A stretch of DNA of 60,445 nucleotides, taken from Shewanella profunda. GTDB taxonomy: Bacteria; Pseudomonadota; Gammaproteobacteria; Enterobacterales; Shewanellaceae. Of the stretch, positions 15,515 to 24,875 are shown in pieces. Below the pieces are notes generated by a model, which saw nothing but the letters and a program-made list of their open reading frames with translations, had not been told where the DNA came from and did not search any database. Numbering within the stretch: position 1 is the first letter of the stretch; each line of letters begins with the position of its first letter. The stretch covers positions 1 through 60,445 of the forward strand of contig NZ_JAKILG010000028.1 of assembly GCF_023283765.1 (NCBI RefSeq), written 5' to 3'. The position numbers and the translations under genes are program-made.

Positions 15515-16501
15515 ATGATAAACAAATGGTTCAAACACATAGGCTTAGTCATAGCACTGTTATTTAGTGCTGTGTGCTTAGCCAATGGTGGTGATGAACT
15601 GGCGACTCAAGTTCAACAGTCTGATGCGCAAATATGGGCACAACTGAAGGACGGCGCTCAGGGATACACTACCTCCCAAAGTGAGTTTCATGCTCAGCCA
15701 ATTAATACCTATGATTTACGAGTATTAGCGCTGCGTAGCGACTGGTTAGCACCCGCCTTAATGGCAGCGCTATTCGGTATGATCATTATCTTTGTCTTAT
15801 TTATCAAGGTGAATGGCATTTCCAAGCTACACCATGGTTTTTCAGGCAAGCTAGTGCATCGCTGGTCTAAGTTTGACGTTTCAATCCATTGGTTAGGCGC
15901 GATCCCGTGTTTACTGTTGATTTTAACTGGCTTAACACTACTGGCGGGTCGTTTCTTCTTCCAGCCTTGGTTAAGTGCAGGTATCTGGGAAGCAATAGTC
16001 TATGGTGCTAAGCAAATCCATGATGTGATGGCAATTCCCTTCATGATCGGTTGGGCATTAATGACTACCCTGTGGGCGAAAAACCAACTGCCAAAAATGT
16101 ACGATGTAAAGTGGTTTTTGGTTGTGGGTGGCTACATTAACTTTGGCCCATTCAAAGGTAAGCACCCTGACGCAGGTTTTGCTAACGCTGGTGAGAAAAT
16201 GTGGTTTTGGGCATTTGCCCTGTTTGGATTAGTGATTTCTGCCTCAGGCATGTTGTTACTCTTCCCTAACCTATTCGAGCCTAGCCGTACATTAAGCTTA
16301 ATTGCACTGGTACTGCATTCAGTGAGTGCTATCGTGATCTGTGCTTTCTCTATCGTGCATATCTTTATGGCAACAGTGATGTCAGAAGGCGGTATGGAAT
16401 GTATGGTATCTGGCTACTGCGATGAAAACTGGGCAACTCAGCATCACAATCTGTGGTACGACGAAATTAAAGCCAACGGTACCTTAAAGTATAAAGAGTG
16501 A
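15515..16501 (+). CDS. fdhC: Formate dehydrogenase cytochrome b subunit, copy 2
   Basis: A 328-residue FdnI/FdhC-type membrane cytochrome. A signal peptide (KHIGLVIALLFSAVCLANGG) is followed by a segment with QIWAQLKDGAQGYTT, matching the extra N-terminal segment of copy 1. Membrane helices then carry His in VSIHWLGAIPC, AKQIHDVMAIPF and VLHSVSAIVICAFSIVHIFMA. The shared C-terminus has GGMECMVSGYCDENWATQHH. The N-terminal half differs clearly from copy 1 while the C-terminal third is almost the same. ATG 15515 has a GAGAGAGG ribosome site. Confidence 0.93.
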   Translation: MINKWFKHIGLVIALLFSAVCLANGGDELATQVQQSDAQIWAQLKDGAQGYTTSQSEFHAQPINTYDLRVLALRSDWLAPALMAALFGMIIIFVLFIKVNGISKLHHGFSGKLVHRWSKFDVSIHWLGAIPCLLLILTGLTLLAGRFFFQPWLSAGIWEAIVYGAKQIHDVMAIPFMIGWALMTTLWAKNQLPKMYDVKWFLVVGGYINFGPFKGKHPDAGFANAGEKMWFWAFALFGLVISASGMLLLFPNLFEPSRTLSLIALVLHSVSAIVICAFSIVHIFMATVMSEGGMECMVSGYCDENWATQHHNLWYDEIKANGTLKYKE

Positions 16502-16528
16502 TACTTGTTGGTTAAGCTATAAAAATAA

Positions 16529-16559
16529 ACCCTCCACGTTAGCTCGTGGAGGGTTTTTA
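16529..16559 (+). terminator. Intrinsic terminator after fdh unit 2
   Basis: A 10-bp stem ACCCTCCACG/CGTGGAGGGT with a 6-base loop and a following T-run. It closes the rightward formate dehydrogenase region before the leftward TonB-receptor gene. Confidence 0.9.
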
Positions 16560-16607
16560 TTAGGGGGTCAAAAACTCAATATAAGTTTGTTCACTCTGCC
16601 AATAGCA

Positions 16608-18665
16608 CTAAAAACTATACATCACTGAGACACCGATATTTCTAGGGTCGATAATCGCAGTGTAGCCATTAACATAGCTAGTGCTAGCAGGTTCATTAAC
16701 CGTCATTGCTTGCTCGTCAAATATATTGTTGATAAAGCCACTGACTCTCCAATTATCTTTTAGATAATCAACACTTAAGCGAGCAACCACATAATCGCCT
16801 GCAACCCTTGATTCAGAGTTATCGATGTCAGCAAAATATTCACCCACATAGTTACCCGACAATCCTACGGAAAATGCATCATTCATCCAATACTTCACGC
16901 CTAGGTTAGCCGTTACATGTGGAGCAGAATTAAGCTGATTGCCCTCGACATCACCGTAGCTAGAATCGACTTTTTTAATCTCACTTTCGAGTAAACCCAC
17001 GCCAGAAATTAACTGCCAGTTATCAGACAGCATTGCACTCAATTCGGTTTCTATACCATAAGTGACGGCTTTATCGACATTGGTAATTTTGCGGGCCTGA
17101 TTTGTAGCTTGATAACCATCGAAATCGTTGTAAAACAAGTTAGCACTCAGGTTAACATTACCCCCTAAAAACATGCTGCGCGCACTGAGCTCATAGGTAT
17201 CAACAAATTCCTCATCGTAGTAATAGTATTCACTTTCAGCTAAGGATAAAGCGCCGCCACCCGAATTGTAACCGCGGCGGGCACTAGCAGCTAACGTCGT
17301 ATTATCCGTGATGGCATATTGCAACACTAACTTAGGTAAAGTGATGGTGCTGTCGTTGTCTAATTTTTCCTCGAGTTGGCTACCTCGATACAACATTGAA
17401 AAGTCCCGTTTTTGCTCATCGCGCATCACCCGACCACCCACAGTGACCCAAAGAGACTCGGCTAAGCCATAGGTTACTTCACCATAAACGGATACAGAGG
17501 TACTGCTGTCATCGCCCGAATAAACAGAGCTACCTGTACTGCCAAAGTCTTGGCTGCGCTCATAATATGCAAGGCCAACAAAACCATTAAAATCTCGGTC
17601 GTTTAAGCCAAAACTATATTTACCATCAAGGGTATAACTTTCATCTTTCATATCGACATATTGCTGAGCAGTCACTAGGGCTTCATAGGATTCAGAGCTC
17701 CAGTCATAGTCCATGTAGGCCACGACGAGATCTAAAGCCTTGCCGGAACCTAGGTCATAATCGAATTTTACTGAATGTGTAGTCGATTTTGTTTCAATAT
17801 AACGTTGGATGATAGGCTCATAAGCCCATGGATCATCACCTGAAAAATAGTTACGACCCGAATCTCCTTTTTCATCGTTATAGGAAAAGCTATAAAGTAC
17901 TTTGAGATCCTCGATGGCGCTCGGCTGCCATAAGAATTTGCCACGCCAGCGGTTAGTTATTAACTCGTTTTGATCGAACGTGGCAGGATTAGTGTCATAT
18001 ACCAAACCTTTATTGTAGGTCTCTCCAGTCACATTTTGACCACTGAGCCTAAACGCTAATTCATCGTCTAAAATGGGGCCCGATACCATTACCGCACTAT
18101 CGATATAGTTATTCTGATCTCGATAACCTAAACGCGCAGCGCCATGCCAGTCAAAGGTCGGATCCTCTGTTTTAATAAACACAGTTCCCCCAATACTGTT
18201 GCGACCGTTGATAGTTGACTGGGGGCCACGAAAGACTTCAATTTGCTGTATATCCCATAAACCAGTATCACCGGTCAGATCGGCTACAAAAGGTTCGGCA
18301 ACACCATCGACCAGCGTAGAAACCCGCGCTCTCGCACCACCAGTAAAGGAATTAAAGCCAGATGCAGATCCATTACCAGAAACGCCGCGGATATCTGGCA
18401 CTGAACCACTCAATACCACAACGTTAGGAACTTCAGATAATGCATCCGATATAGATTGGTACTGACCGCTATCCAAAGCATCCTTGTCTATAACAGAAAC
18501 AGACGAGGTGGTATCTTTTAAACTCCGCTCAATTTTCTCACCATATACGGTAATTTTTTCAATGGGTTCCGTTGGTTCAGCTTCTACTGCTGCATAAGTC
18601 GAAGATACCCCTAAACTCGAAATAATGGCGGCGATAATATTTCGCTTAAATACCCTGTGTTCCAT
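16608..18665 (-). CDS. TonB-dependent outer-membrane receptor
   Basis: A 685-residue outer-membrane importer. A signal peptide (residues about 1-26, AAIISSLGVSSTYAAVEA) is followed by a TonB-box-like IEKITVYG, a plug domain (VSVIDKDALDSGQYQ, IEVFRGPQSTINGRNSIGG) and a beta-barrel ending in aromatic NIGVSVMYSF. The C-terminal region matches siderophore-receptor-like barrels; the ligand is not evident. The frame opens at a TTG, but ATG 18665 with GAGG upstream is the better start. A Fur-like box 82-102 bases upstream suggests iron repression. It is convergent with the fdh unit 2 operon. Confidence 0.9.
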   Translation of the reverse strand: MEHRVFKRNIIAAIISSLGVSSTYAAVEAEPTEPIEKITVYGEKIERSLKDTTSSVSVIDKDALDSGQYQSISDALSEVPNVVVLSGSVPDIRGVSGNGSASGFNSFTGGARARVSTLVDGVAEPFVADLTGDTGLWDIQQIEVFRGPQSTINGRNSIGGTVFIKTEDPTFDWHGAARLGYRDQNNYIDSAVMVSGPILDDELAFRLSGQNVTGETYNKGLVYDTNPATFDQNELITNRWRGKFLWQPSAIEDLKVLYSFSYNDEKGDSGRNYFSGDDPWAYEPIIQRYIETKSTTHSVKFDYDLGSGKALDLVVAYMDYDWSSESYEALVTAQQYVDMKDESYTLDGKYSFGLNDRDFNGFVGLAYYERSQDFGSTGSSVYSGDDSSTSVSVYGEVTYGLAESLWVTVGGRVMRDEQKRDFSMLYRGSQLEEKLDNDSTITLPKLVLQYAITDNTTLAASARRGYNSGGGALSLAESEYYYYDEEFVDTYELSARSMFLGGNVNLSANLFYNDFDGYQATNQARKITNVDKAVTYGIETELSAMLSDNWQLISGVGLLESEIKKVDSSYGDVEGNQLNSAPHVTANLGVKYWMNDAFSVGLSGNYVGEYFADIDNSESRVAGDYVVARLSVDYLKDNWRVSGFINNIFDEQAMTVNEPASTSYVNGYTAIIDPRNIGVSVMYSF

Positions 18666-18746
18666 GAAAACCCTCAAATTGACTGTGACTGATAGGAAAC
18701 TGTTAACTAGAATTAACAGACGTTTAAGTTAAAATAACCTTAAATC

Positions 18747-18767
18747 AATTGCGAGTCATTATCATTT
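18747..18767 (-). promoter_or_regulatory. Probable Fur box of TonB receptor
   Basis: On the minus strand, AAATGATAATGA exactly matches the left half of the Fur consensus; the right half (CTCGCAATT) is degenerate. The location upstream of a TonB-dependent receptor supports it. The remainder of 18666-18972 shows nothing else I can name. Confidence 0.5.
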
Positions 18768-18972
18768 GTATTTAAATTTAAAGCTGTGATTAGCATCAAA
18801 TTTGGAATACGACGGGGTAGCTAGATTTAGCATTTTAGGAGCCATGCGAGACGTAATTGGCGTTGCATTCCTTTGAACACAGATTAGCAAAGGTTAAAGT
18901 GAGTTATGGGCTAAATGACGGATTGATTGGACACAGGTGAAATTTATACAGACACAAAGGTATACCGCTGGC

Positions 18973-19617
18973 TCAACTGGGTTTGTGGAAGAACACAACA
19001 TCTTTATCGACAATCTCCAACCTCCAATCATATTTGGCAGCAAGCCATGTGAAGGTCGCTTCGGAATAAAAATTTATATGGGTAGGATCATTTTTATAAT
19101 GCCATGTGGAAAAAGCACTGCTACTTTGCACCCGCTTAGTCATCACAGCCAAAATCCCTTTCGGTTTTAATAGTTTATCTAGCTGTTCTAGCAAGCCAGC
19201 GGCATCACTTACATGCTCAATAACTTCGGTTAAGCTAATAAAATCATATTGGCGAGTCAACGTTGCAGGCTGATTAGCGTAGTAAAGATCGTAGTTTTCG
19301 ACCTGATAACCGCGAGCCTTAGCCATCAAACTCAGAGCCATTCCCTCGCCGCAACCAAAATCGAGACCTTGGGCTGAAGGCTCAAAACGGGCGAGTAATG
19401 GTTCGAGTGTCCGGCTTAAAAAGCGCTGATAGCCAAGATCATGGGGAGAATTTTCGTGCTTATCATACTCAGCTTTTTCTGCCCTTGCTGAAAGATAAAA
19501 CTCGGGCGGTACACTAACCAGTTGGCAAATTTGGCATTGCTCGTAACGGCGCTTTTTATCTTGATGATATGTAACTAACTCAGTGCTATGGCATAAAGGA
19601 CAGATATTCAACAACAA
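18973..19617 (-). CDS. Class I SAM methyltransferase with zinc ribbon
   Basis: A 214-residue protein with an N-terminal CPLC...CQIC zinc ribbon (residues about 6-34) fused to a class I SAM-dependent methyltransferase. Motif I is LDFGCGEGMALSLM and the later block is ISLTEVIEHVSDAAGLLEQL. The substrate is unknown; similar proteins act on glycans or small metabolites. No ATG precedes motif I, so a TTG start is needed. Three TTG codons in a row (19617, 19614, 19611) follow TAGGAA, and the third has the best spacing. It is downstream of and co-oriented with the small secreted protein at 19684. Confidence 0.75.
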   Translation of the reverse strand: MLLNICPLCHSTELVTYHQDKKRRYEQCQICQLVSVPPEFYLSARAEKAEYDKHENSPHDLGYQRFLSRTLEPLLARFEPSAQGLDFGCGEGMALSLMAKARGYQVENYDLYYANQPATLTRQYDFISLTEVIEHVSDAAGLLEQLDKLLKPKGILAVMTKRVQSSSAFSTWHYKNDPTHINFYSEATFTWLAAKYDWRLEIVDKDVVFFHKPS

Positions 19618-19683
19618 TTCCTACGGGTTGTGGGCAATATAAATTCAAGTTAATAAGCCATTACATGGTAATCAAGATAATAA

Positions 19684-20040
19684 TCAAGGTTTAGGTATTT
19701 TTCGCTCTTTTGTGGCGGCATCTTTTGCTTCACGTAAATATTTCTGCTCGCGGCTCTCCCTTTCATCAAATTGTTTCTTTGTCTTTATTTTTTGCTGTTC
19801 TTCCCAATCACTCGATTGGGACTGTACTCTGATTTTATCTTCCCGCTCTGCCGTCTCTTTAGCTGCTTGTCGCGCTTTATCTAATTGAAGTTGCTCTAAC
19901 TTTATGGAATCCCCTCGTGCCGTATCGGCCTTTTGCTCTAAGGTCAATCTAGGCTTTTGCTCATCAGATGCATTCGCAGTGGGGAAAAAAAGACTCAAAA
20001 ACGATGCGAATAAAGCAAATGATTTAAATAATTTCATCAT
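19684..20040 (-). CDS. Small secreted charged protein
   Basis: About 118 residues. A signal peptide (MMKLFKSFALFASFLSLFFPTANA) is followed by a highly charged segment rich in Glu, Lys, Arg and Gln (LEQKADTARGDSIKLEQLQ, AKETAEREDKIRVQSQ) that is probably helical or coiled-coil. No family is recognised. The frame can begin further upstream, but ATG 20040 or 20037 fits the signal peptide. Likely periplasmic. It is divergent from the GGDEF/EAL gene; the gap 20041-20344 is AT-rich, with a CCTAATTAGG palindrome at 20227-20236 and nothing else identified. Confidence 0.6.
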   Translation of the reverse strand: MMKLFKSFALFASFLSLFFPTANASDEQKPRLTLEQKADTARGDSIKLEQLQLDKARQAAKETAEREDKIRVQSQSSDWEEQQKIKTKKQFDERESREQKYLREAKDAATKERKIPKP

Positions 20041-20344
20041 TCCCTGCTCCATTTATTCAAAATGCTAACCAATCGCCTATGTTATCACGCATACTGCAAC
20101 CGATACTCAGCGCCCAACATAGCATAATATTTTATTAATTTTGGGTTACTCAGCATGGTTTACCCCATAATCAGGGCAAAGATAGGTCTTAAACTACAAT
20201 TTTTTATTTTTCTATTTGAGTGAAACCCTAATTAGGTTTATTTTTAACCCCACTTAAATAATGTACTATTTAGACAATTTCTTTATAAACGAAATATCTA
20301 CGGAATGGGATGTGACTCGTTAGGGTTACCAGGGAGTATCCTAA

Positions 20345-22465
20345 ATGATTAGATGGCAACACTTGCTCAATAAACTCAGTACGGATGATCCCGTATTGCA
20401 AGAAAAGCTGTCTCTTTGGCAAACCCATCCAGATCAAACACCCCTAGCCATTATCCAAGGTTTTAGCTTTATTAGCGCCAACCGTGCAACGCTGAACTAT
20501 TTTGGCACCCATTACGATGCATTTGTGAATGCAACACCCTATGACTTTTCACCGAGGATCCAATCTTCTGGCCGTAATAGTGTTGAATTCGCTAGAGAAA
20601 TGATTCTCGAAGCTATCGCGGGTAATCATGTTGATTTCAATTGGTTACATTTAAGCCAACAAGGTAACGAATTACCAACACGTATTAACTTATACCGCTG
20701 CTATCTTCAACAACAGCCAGTGGTGCTAGTCGAGTTGCAAGCACTCAACCGCCGTAATCAAGTACGGGAGACTATCACTGATGGTTTTGCCCACATTCCT
20801 AAAGAAATACTATCAACAACTTTAGAGGAAAGTGCTGAAGCCGTTTATATTACGGATGACGATAATCGCATCCTCGCGGTGAATAAAGCAATGTGCCGTA
20901 TTTGTGGATATAGTGCAGAGCAACTAATTAGCCATACCCCTTCAATGTTAGAGGCACGCAACCTTACCCAAGGTGAAGAAACGGACTGCCAACTGGCACT
21001 GAAACAGCGTGGTTCTTGGCAGGGCGAAACATTAAAAAAACGTTCAAATGGTAGCACTTTCCCTGCTTGGCAAAGTAGCCGCCGGATTGTTGTTAATGGG
21101 GAAACCCCCTACCACGTTAATATTTTTAGCGATATCAGCACCCAAAAGCTGTTGGAAAACCAACTCACAACCCGAGCCATGTATGATACGTTGACCGGCC
21201 TACCCAACCGTTTTCATCTAAAACAAATACTCAATGGTGCGCTGGAGAAGCTGCAAGCCGATCCCAATACTTTAGGTGCCTTGATGTTTTTAGATCTCAA
21301 CGGTTTTAAAAATATCAACGACTGCTTTGGTCATTCGATGGGTGATAGGGTTTTACAATTAGTCGCAGCGAGGCTTGAAGCCGGTTGTATCGAAAAGGCA
21401 GATATTGCCCGTATGGGGGGAGATGAATTTACCCTCGTGCTGCAAGACTGTAGCTGTAAGGAAGAAGTTCAGCTCTTTGCTGAACAAATTCTTAGTCTAT
21501 TTGACAGCCCTTTTGAGATCGAAGGACAAAAATTCTTCCTTGGCACAAGTATAGGTATCGCCCTCTTCCCAACCCATAGTGACCAAGCGGCACAGCTGAT
21601 CAGTTTGGCTGATACAGCAATGTACTGTGCTAAAAAGAGTCCGCCACATTTAGTGTTTTATAACAAGTCGATGAGCCAAGCGGCTGAGATAAAGTTGAAA
21701 CTGATTAATAGCTTAAGACATGCGCATAGCTTAAAACAGTTCAAACTCGTTTATCAGGCCATAGTGGACTTACACACAAACCAAACTATGGCAGCAGAGG
21801 CATTACTACGCTGGCAAAAATCCCCCACTGAGCACTATGAGGCTTCAGAATTTGTGCCACTACTCGAAGAAACGGGATTAATTGTTAGCATAGGCCAATG
21901 GGTGCTCGAACAAGCCTGCCAACAAGCAACACTTTGGCGAGCGAAATACCAATCTGATTTTAAAATTTCGGTTAATGTCTCGCCACTACAGCTAGAGCAT
22001 GTAGATTTTGTTGAGCAAGTGATAAATGCCTTAGAAATGGCTGCGTTGCCCGCTGATGCGCTGATTTTAGAAATCACCGAATCAGCACTGCTGCGTCAAC
22101 CTGAGCAGGCTAGACTGACGCTTAATCGCATCAAATCCTTAGGCGTTAGCATTGCCATTGATGACTTTGGTACTGGATTATCTTCACTCAGCCGTTTAGG
22201 CACCTTGCCTATTGATAGCGTAAAAATAGATGCAGAATTTGCCCTACGTTTAAGCGATATTTCTGGGCAAAAGCTCTGCTACGCCATAGTGCAATTAGCC
22301 CAAGCACTCGACATTCACTTTGTGGCCGAAGGCATTGAAACACAAGAACAAAAAGATATTATGACCGATATGGGACAAGGATTCGCTCAGGGATTTTTAT
22401 TCGGTTACCCCAGTTCTGTTGAACACTTCACCCAAGCCTTTTTAGTCGAAAAACACATAGCCTAG
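20345..22465 (+). CDS. PAS-GGDEF-EAL cyclic-di-GMP protein
   Basis: A 706-residue signalling protein that may make and/or degrade c-di-GMP. A PAS domain (about 150-265, ESAEAVYITDDDNRILAVNK) and probably an earlier PAS-like region precede GGDEF (ARMGGDEFTLVLQD) and EAL (AAEALLRW). EAL catalytic positions look complete: NVSPLQLE, LEITESALL, AIDDFGTGLSSL, VKIDAEF, FVAEGIETQ and GFAQGFLFGYP. No RxxD inhibitory site precedes GGDEF. No transmembrane segment is seen, so it is cytoplasmic. AGGGAG precedes ATG 20345. Which activity dominates cannot be told from sequence. Confidence 0.9.
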   Translation: MIRWQHLLNKLSTDDPVLQEKLSLWQTHPDQTPLAIIQGFSFISANRATLNYFGTHYDAFVNATPYDFSPRIQSSGRNSVEFAREMILEAIAGNHVDFNWLHLSQQGNELPTRINLYRCYLQQQPVVLVELQALNRRNQVRETITDGFAHIPKEILSTTLEESAEAVYITDDDNRILAVNKAMCRICGYSAEQLISHTPSMLEARNLTQGEETDCQLALKQRGSWQGETLKKRSNGSTFPAWQSSRRIVVNGETPYHVNIFSDISTQKLLENQLTTRAMYDTLTGLPNRFHLKQILNGALEKLQADPNTLGALMFLDLNGFKNINDCFGHSMGDRVLQLVAARLEAGCIEKADIARMGGDEFTLVLQDCSCKEEVQLFAEQILSLFDSPFEIEGQKFFLGTSIGIALFPTHSDQAAQLISLADTAMYCAKKSPPHLVFYNKSMSQAAEIKLKLINSLRHAHSLKQFKLVYQAIVDLHTNQTMAAEALLRWQKSPTEHYEASEFVPLLEETGLIVSIGQWVLEQACQQATLWRAKYQSDFKISVNVSPLQLEHVDFVEQVINALEMAALPADALILEITESALLRQPEQARLTLNRIKSLGVSIAIDDFGTGLSSLSRLGTLPIDSVKIDAEFALRLSDISGQKLCYAIVQLAQALDIHFVAEGIETQEQKDIMTDMGQGFAQGFLFGYPSSVEHFTQAFLVEKHIA

Positions 22466-22656
22466 CATCAAACTTGGCGTGTTGGTCGCCCTTACAGCCC
22501 CAAAAAGTTCACGGCTTGTTATTTGGCTATCGGAAACAACGGGATTATTTATGCTTGCGGTAAAACACTTAGGACGGGCTCGATAGCCCTGCCAGCACAC
22601 CATCAAAAAAATGGAATCACTCCCCTGCAAAGCAATTGGCTGGCAAAGCTATCTCA

Positions 22657-22675
22657 TCATTTGCAGTGCAAATGA
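22657..22675. repeat. 19-bp perfect palindrome between convergent genes
   Basis: TCATTTGCA-G-TGCAAATGA, exact arms of 9. It sits in the 22466-22827 gap between the convergent GGDEF/EAL and DTW genes, where promoters are not expected. The rest of the gap shows no gene I can support. Confidence 0.65.
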
Positions 22676-22827
22676 ATCGTCACTATTAAACCGCGTTTTG
22701 CATTAAGTTAGCGTGATCTGAATAAGACTTTTGCTAATTTTATTCGTACGAGAGCTCAAAAAATCGATAACTTAAAAGCACTTATCTATATCTAAATATT
22801 CTAACAACTTAACTCAGATGGTTGGAT

Positions 22828-23433
22828 TCATTCACTAAATTTGCGGTAGCGCACCTGTATCTCAGGCGGCATCGCCTTTATACGCATCTCTACCATGGCA
22901 TCAAAAGCAGCGATGACGAGCTCTACATTAAGCAAAGGGTCAAGTGCACTTAACATATAAGCGCTGGCTTCTAAGGTCGATAAACTATCGCTACGGCTTG
23001 ATTTGCGGATCTTGTATCTTGACTCATAACCTTCAGCCAAATGCACTGCAGGGTACTCCGTTAACCAAGGATTAAGCTGCAGCATTTTAAATGCTTTACG
23101 CCATGTACCATCAAGTAACAACAACACACAATGGGAGGTAATACGTTGAGTTTCAACACTCACACTGTTATCCGAGGGATAGACAAGATAAATTGGCTTA
23201 TCATACTTAGCTAAATCATTACGCAACTCACTAAAATCATTTTCATCTTCCCCTACGTATATTTGAGTCTCGGGCACTGCAAGGCTTAACACCCGCACGC
23301 TATTTTTCTTATGCTCTACTTCACTGGGATGTTGCAAAACCACTAACTGTGTCGAAGGAAAAATAGGCTGAATACTCCCACAAAGGCAGGTATTCAATGG
23401 ATAGTGGCAAATAATACAATAGTGACGGGTCAA
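22828..23433 (-). CDS. DTW-domain tRNA modification enzyme, probable
   Basis: A DTW/TapT-type protein; the family includes tRNA-uridine aminocarboxypropyltransferases that make acp3U. It has zinc-type Cys CIICHYPLNTCLC at the N-terminus, VVLQHPSEVEHKKNSVRVL, the signature LLLDGTWRKAFKML, and KIRKSSRSDSLSTLEASAY near the C-terminus. The frame stays open upstream to a TTG at 23538, but that codon lies inside the terminator of the preceding MFS gene. I favour TTG 23433 (product LTRHYCIICH, 201 residues), preceded by AGAGAA. No ATG is available. Cytoplasmic. Confidence 0.8.
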   Translation of the reverse strand: MTRHYCIICHYPLNTCLCGSIQPIFPSTQLVVLQHPSEVEHKKNSVRVLSLAVPETQIYVGEDENDFSELRNDLAKYDKPIYLVYPSDNSVSVETQRITSHCVLLLLDGTWRKAFKMLQLNPWLTEYPAVHLAEGYESRYKIRKSSRSDSLSTLEASAYMLSALDPLLNVELVIAAFDAMVEMRIKAMPPEIQVRYRKFSE

Positions 23434-23497
23434 ATCTGATTCTCTACTAAACCGTTTATCGCAGGAGTATATCAAAGGGTGATAAATGGGAGGGCAT

Positions 23498-23537
23498 AAA
23501 AAATGCCCGCAGCTTATGGTCAAACTTGCTGCGGGCA
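23498..23537 (-). terminator. Intrinsic terminator of MFS gene
   Basis: On the minus strand a 10-bp stem (23528-23537 with 23504-23513, GCTGCGGGC core) with a 14-base loop is followed by six T residues. It lies 17 bases past the MFS stop at 23554 and argues against translation of the DTW gene from farther upstream. Confidence 0.85.
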
Positions 23538-23553
23538 AAGGGTGTTCTGATAT

Positions 23554-24762
23554 TTAATGTGAAGGGTATAACTGCTCCTGATGCCAATGGTCGAAACGAC
23601 TCAATCCCATCATCAATAATAAACCGATAGAAAGCACGCCCATCACTAAGGCAACCGCATAAGGTGCCGTTAAATTTGTTTGTTGAACGAGCCCTGTCAA
23701 TACTGATGCACCGCTCATCTGAATAAATCCAAGCATGGCGGCTGCCGTACCAGCTCGCTCACCAAAGGCGGATAACGCCATACTAGTAGCAGGGCCGAGC
23801 AATAGAGCAAAACCAATACATAACACCATCATAGGTAGCATAAAGGCAAAAGCCCCGGCCATGCCCGCACTTGGACCAAATTGCTGAGCGCCAAGAATAA
23901 AGACCGTCGATAGCACAAGTAACGATAGCGCTAGGATCACAGTCGGGCGGTTACCTAACTTACGGATAACAATGGGCGCAGCAAAACAAGCCACAGTATT
24001 GACTAAAGCATTGAGGCCAAACAGACCGCTAAAGGCCAGTTCAGATAATCCTAAGTGACCAATCAACCACACTGGCGAATAAGATACATAGCTCAAAATC
24101 GCTGCCATAGCCGACATACAGGCAAAGGCATAAAACAAAAAATGGGTATTGCCTAATACTGGTTTATATCGGCCCCAACGGTACAAAGGTCCCGTTGTCA
24201 CTGTGTTAGCAGGGCGAGTTTCGGGCAAACGGTAACCAATTACGAGCATCATCAACATGGCATATAAGGTCATAAAGACGAAGGTTGATCGCCAGCCAAA
24301 TTGCATTGCTAGCAATCCACCTAAAGTCGGTGCTAGGGCTGGGATCACGCAAATGGCGCCATTTAAGTAACTGTAAATCTTGGTGCCTTCTTTTTGAGAA
24401 TAGCAGTCGCGCACCGCGCTAAACACTACGATTGAAGTCGAACAGGCGGCTAAACCTTGTAATACGCGAGCAATTTGCAACCAATGAAACTCGATAGCCG
24501 CTGCGGCTAAAAGGCTGCTTGCGCCGTAAAGTAACACACCAAATAATGCCACAGGCCGACGACCATAGCGGTCAGCCAATGGGCCAATAAGCACTTGCCC
24601 CAACCCCATAGCAAATAAAAACAAGACGAGGGTCGATTGAACTTCACTGGCAGATACGGCGAATTCTAACGCCATAGTAGGCATCGAGGGTAAATAGATA
24701 TCGATAGCCAATGGACTTAATAGCACCATAGACATGAGGATAGGTAACAGATTGCGCCGCAT
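23554..24762 (-). CDS. Bcr/CflA-type MFS drug exporter
   Basis: A 402-residue major facilitator with about twelve membrane helices, Bcr/CflA subfamily. It has LSPLAIDIYLPSMPTMA in helix 1, the motif GPLADRYGRRPVALFG in loop 2-3, and ALAPTLGGLLAMQFGWRSTF in helices 5-6. Proteins of this group export drugs or small metabolites with proton antiport; the substrate here is unknown. ATG 24762 starts 113 bp from a divergent LysR regulator, its likely controller. An intrinsic terminator follows. Inner membrane. Confidence 0.88.
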   Translation of the reverse strand: MRRNLLPILMSMVLLSPLAIDIYLPSMPTMALEFAVSASEVQSTLVLFLFAMGLGQVLIGPLADRYGRRPVALFGVLLYGASSLLAAAAIEFHWLQIARVLQGLAACSTSIVVFSAVRDCYSQKEGTKIYSYLNGAICVIPALAPTLGGLLAMQFGWRSTFVFMTLYAMLMMLVIGYRLPETRPANTVTTGPLYRWGRYKPVLGNTHFLFYAFACMSAMAAILSYVSYSPVWLIGHLGLSELAFSGLFGLNALVNTVACFAAPIVIRKLGNRPTVILALSLLVLSTVFILGAQQFGPSAGMAGAFAFMLPMMVLCIGFALLLGPATSMALSAFGERAGTAAAMLGFIQMSGASVLTGLVQQTNLTAPYAVALVMGVLSIGLLLMMGLSRFDHWHQEQLYPSH

Positions 24763-24875
24763 AAATAATCTCAGTTAAACAGTAAAAAGTATTTCAGTGG
24801 GCGCTATTTTAAATAAATCAAGGTATGAACAGAAATGGTATAATTTCCAAAGTGAATTTCCTTTTAGGAATATCT

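Noticed and set aside
22442..22630. Minus-strand frame of 62 codons overlapping the end of the GGDEF/EAL gene
   Set aside because: It overlaps the true gene, has no ribosome site I can see and no recognisable motif; it is probably chance.
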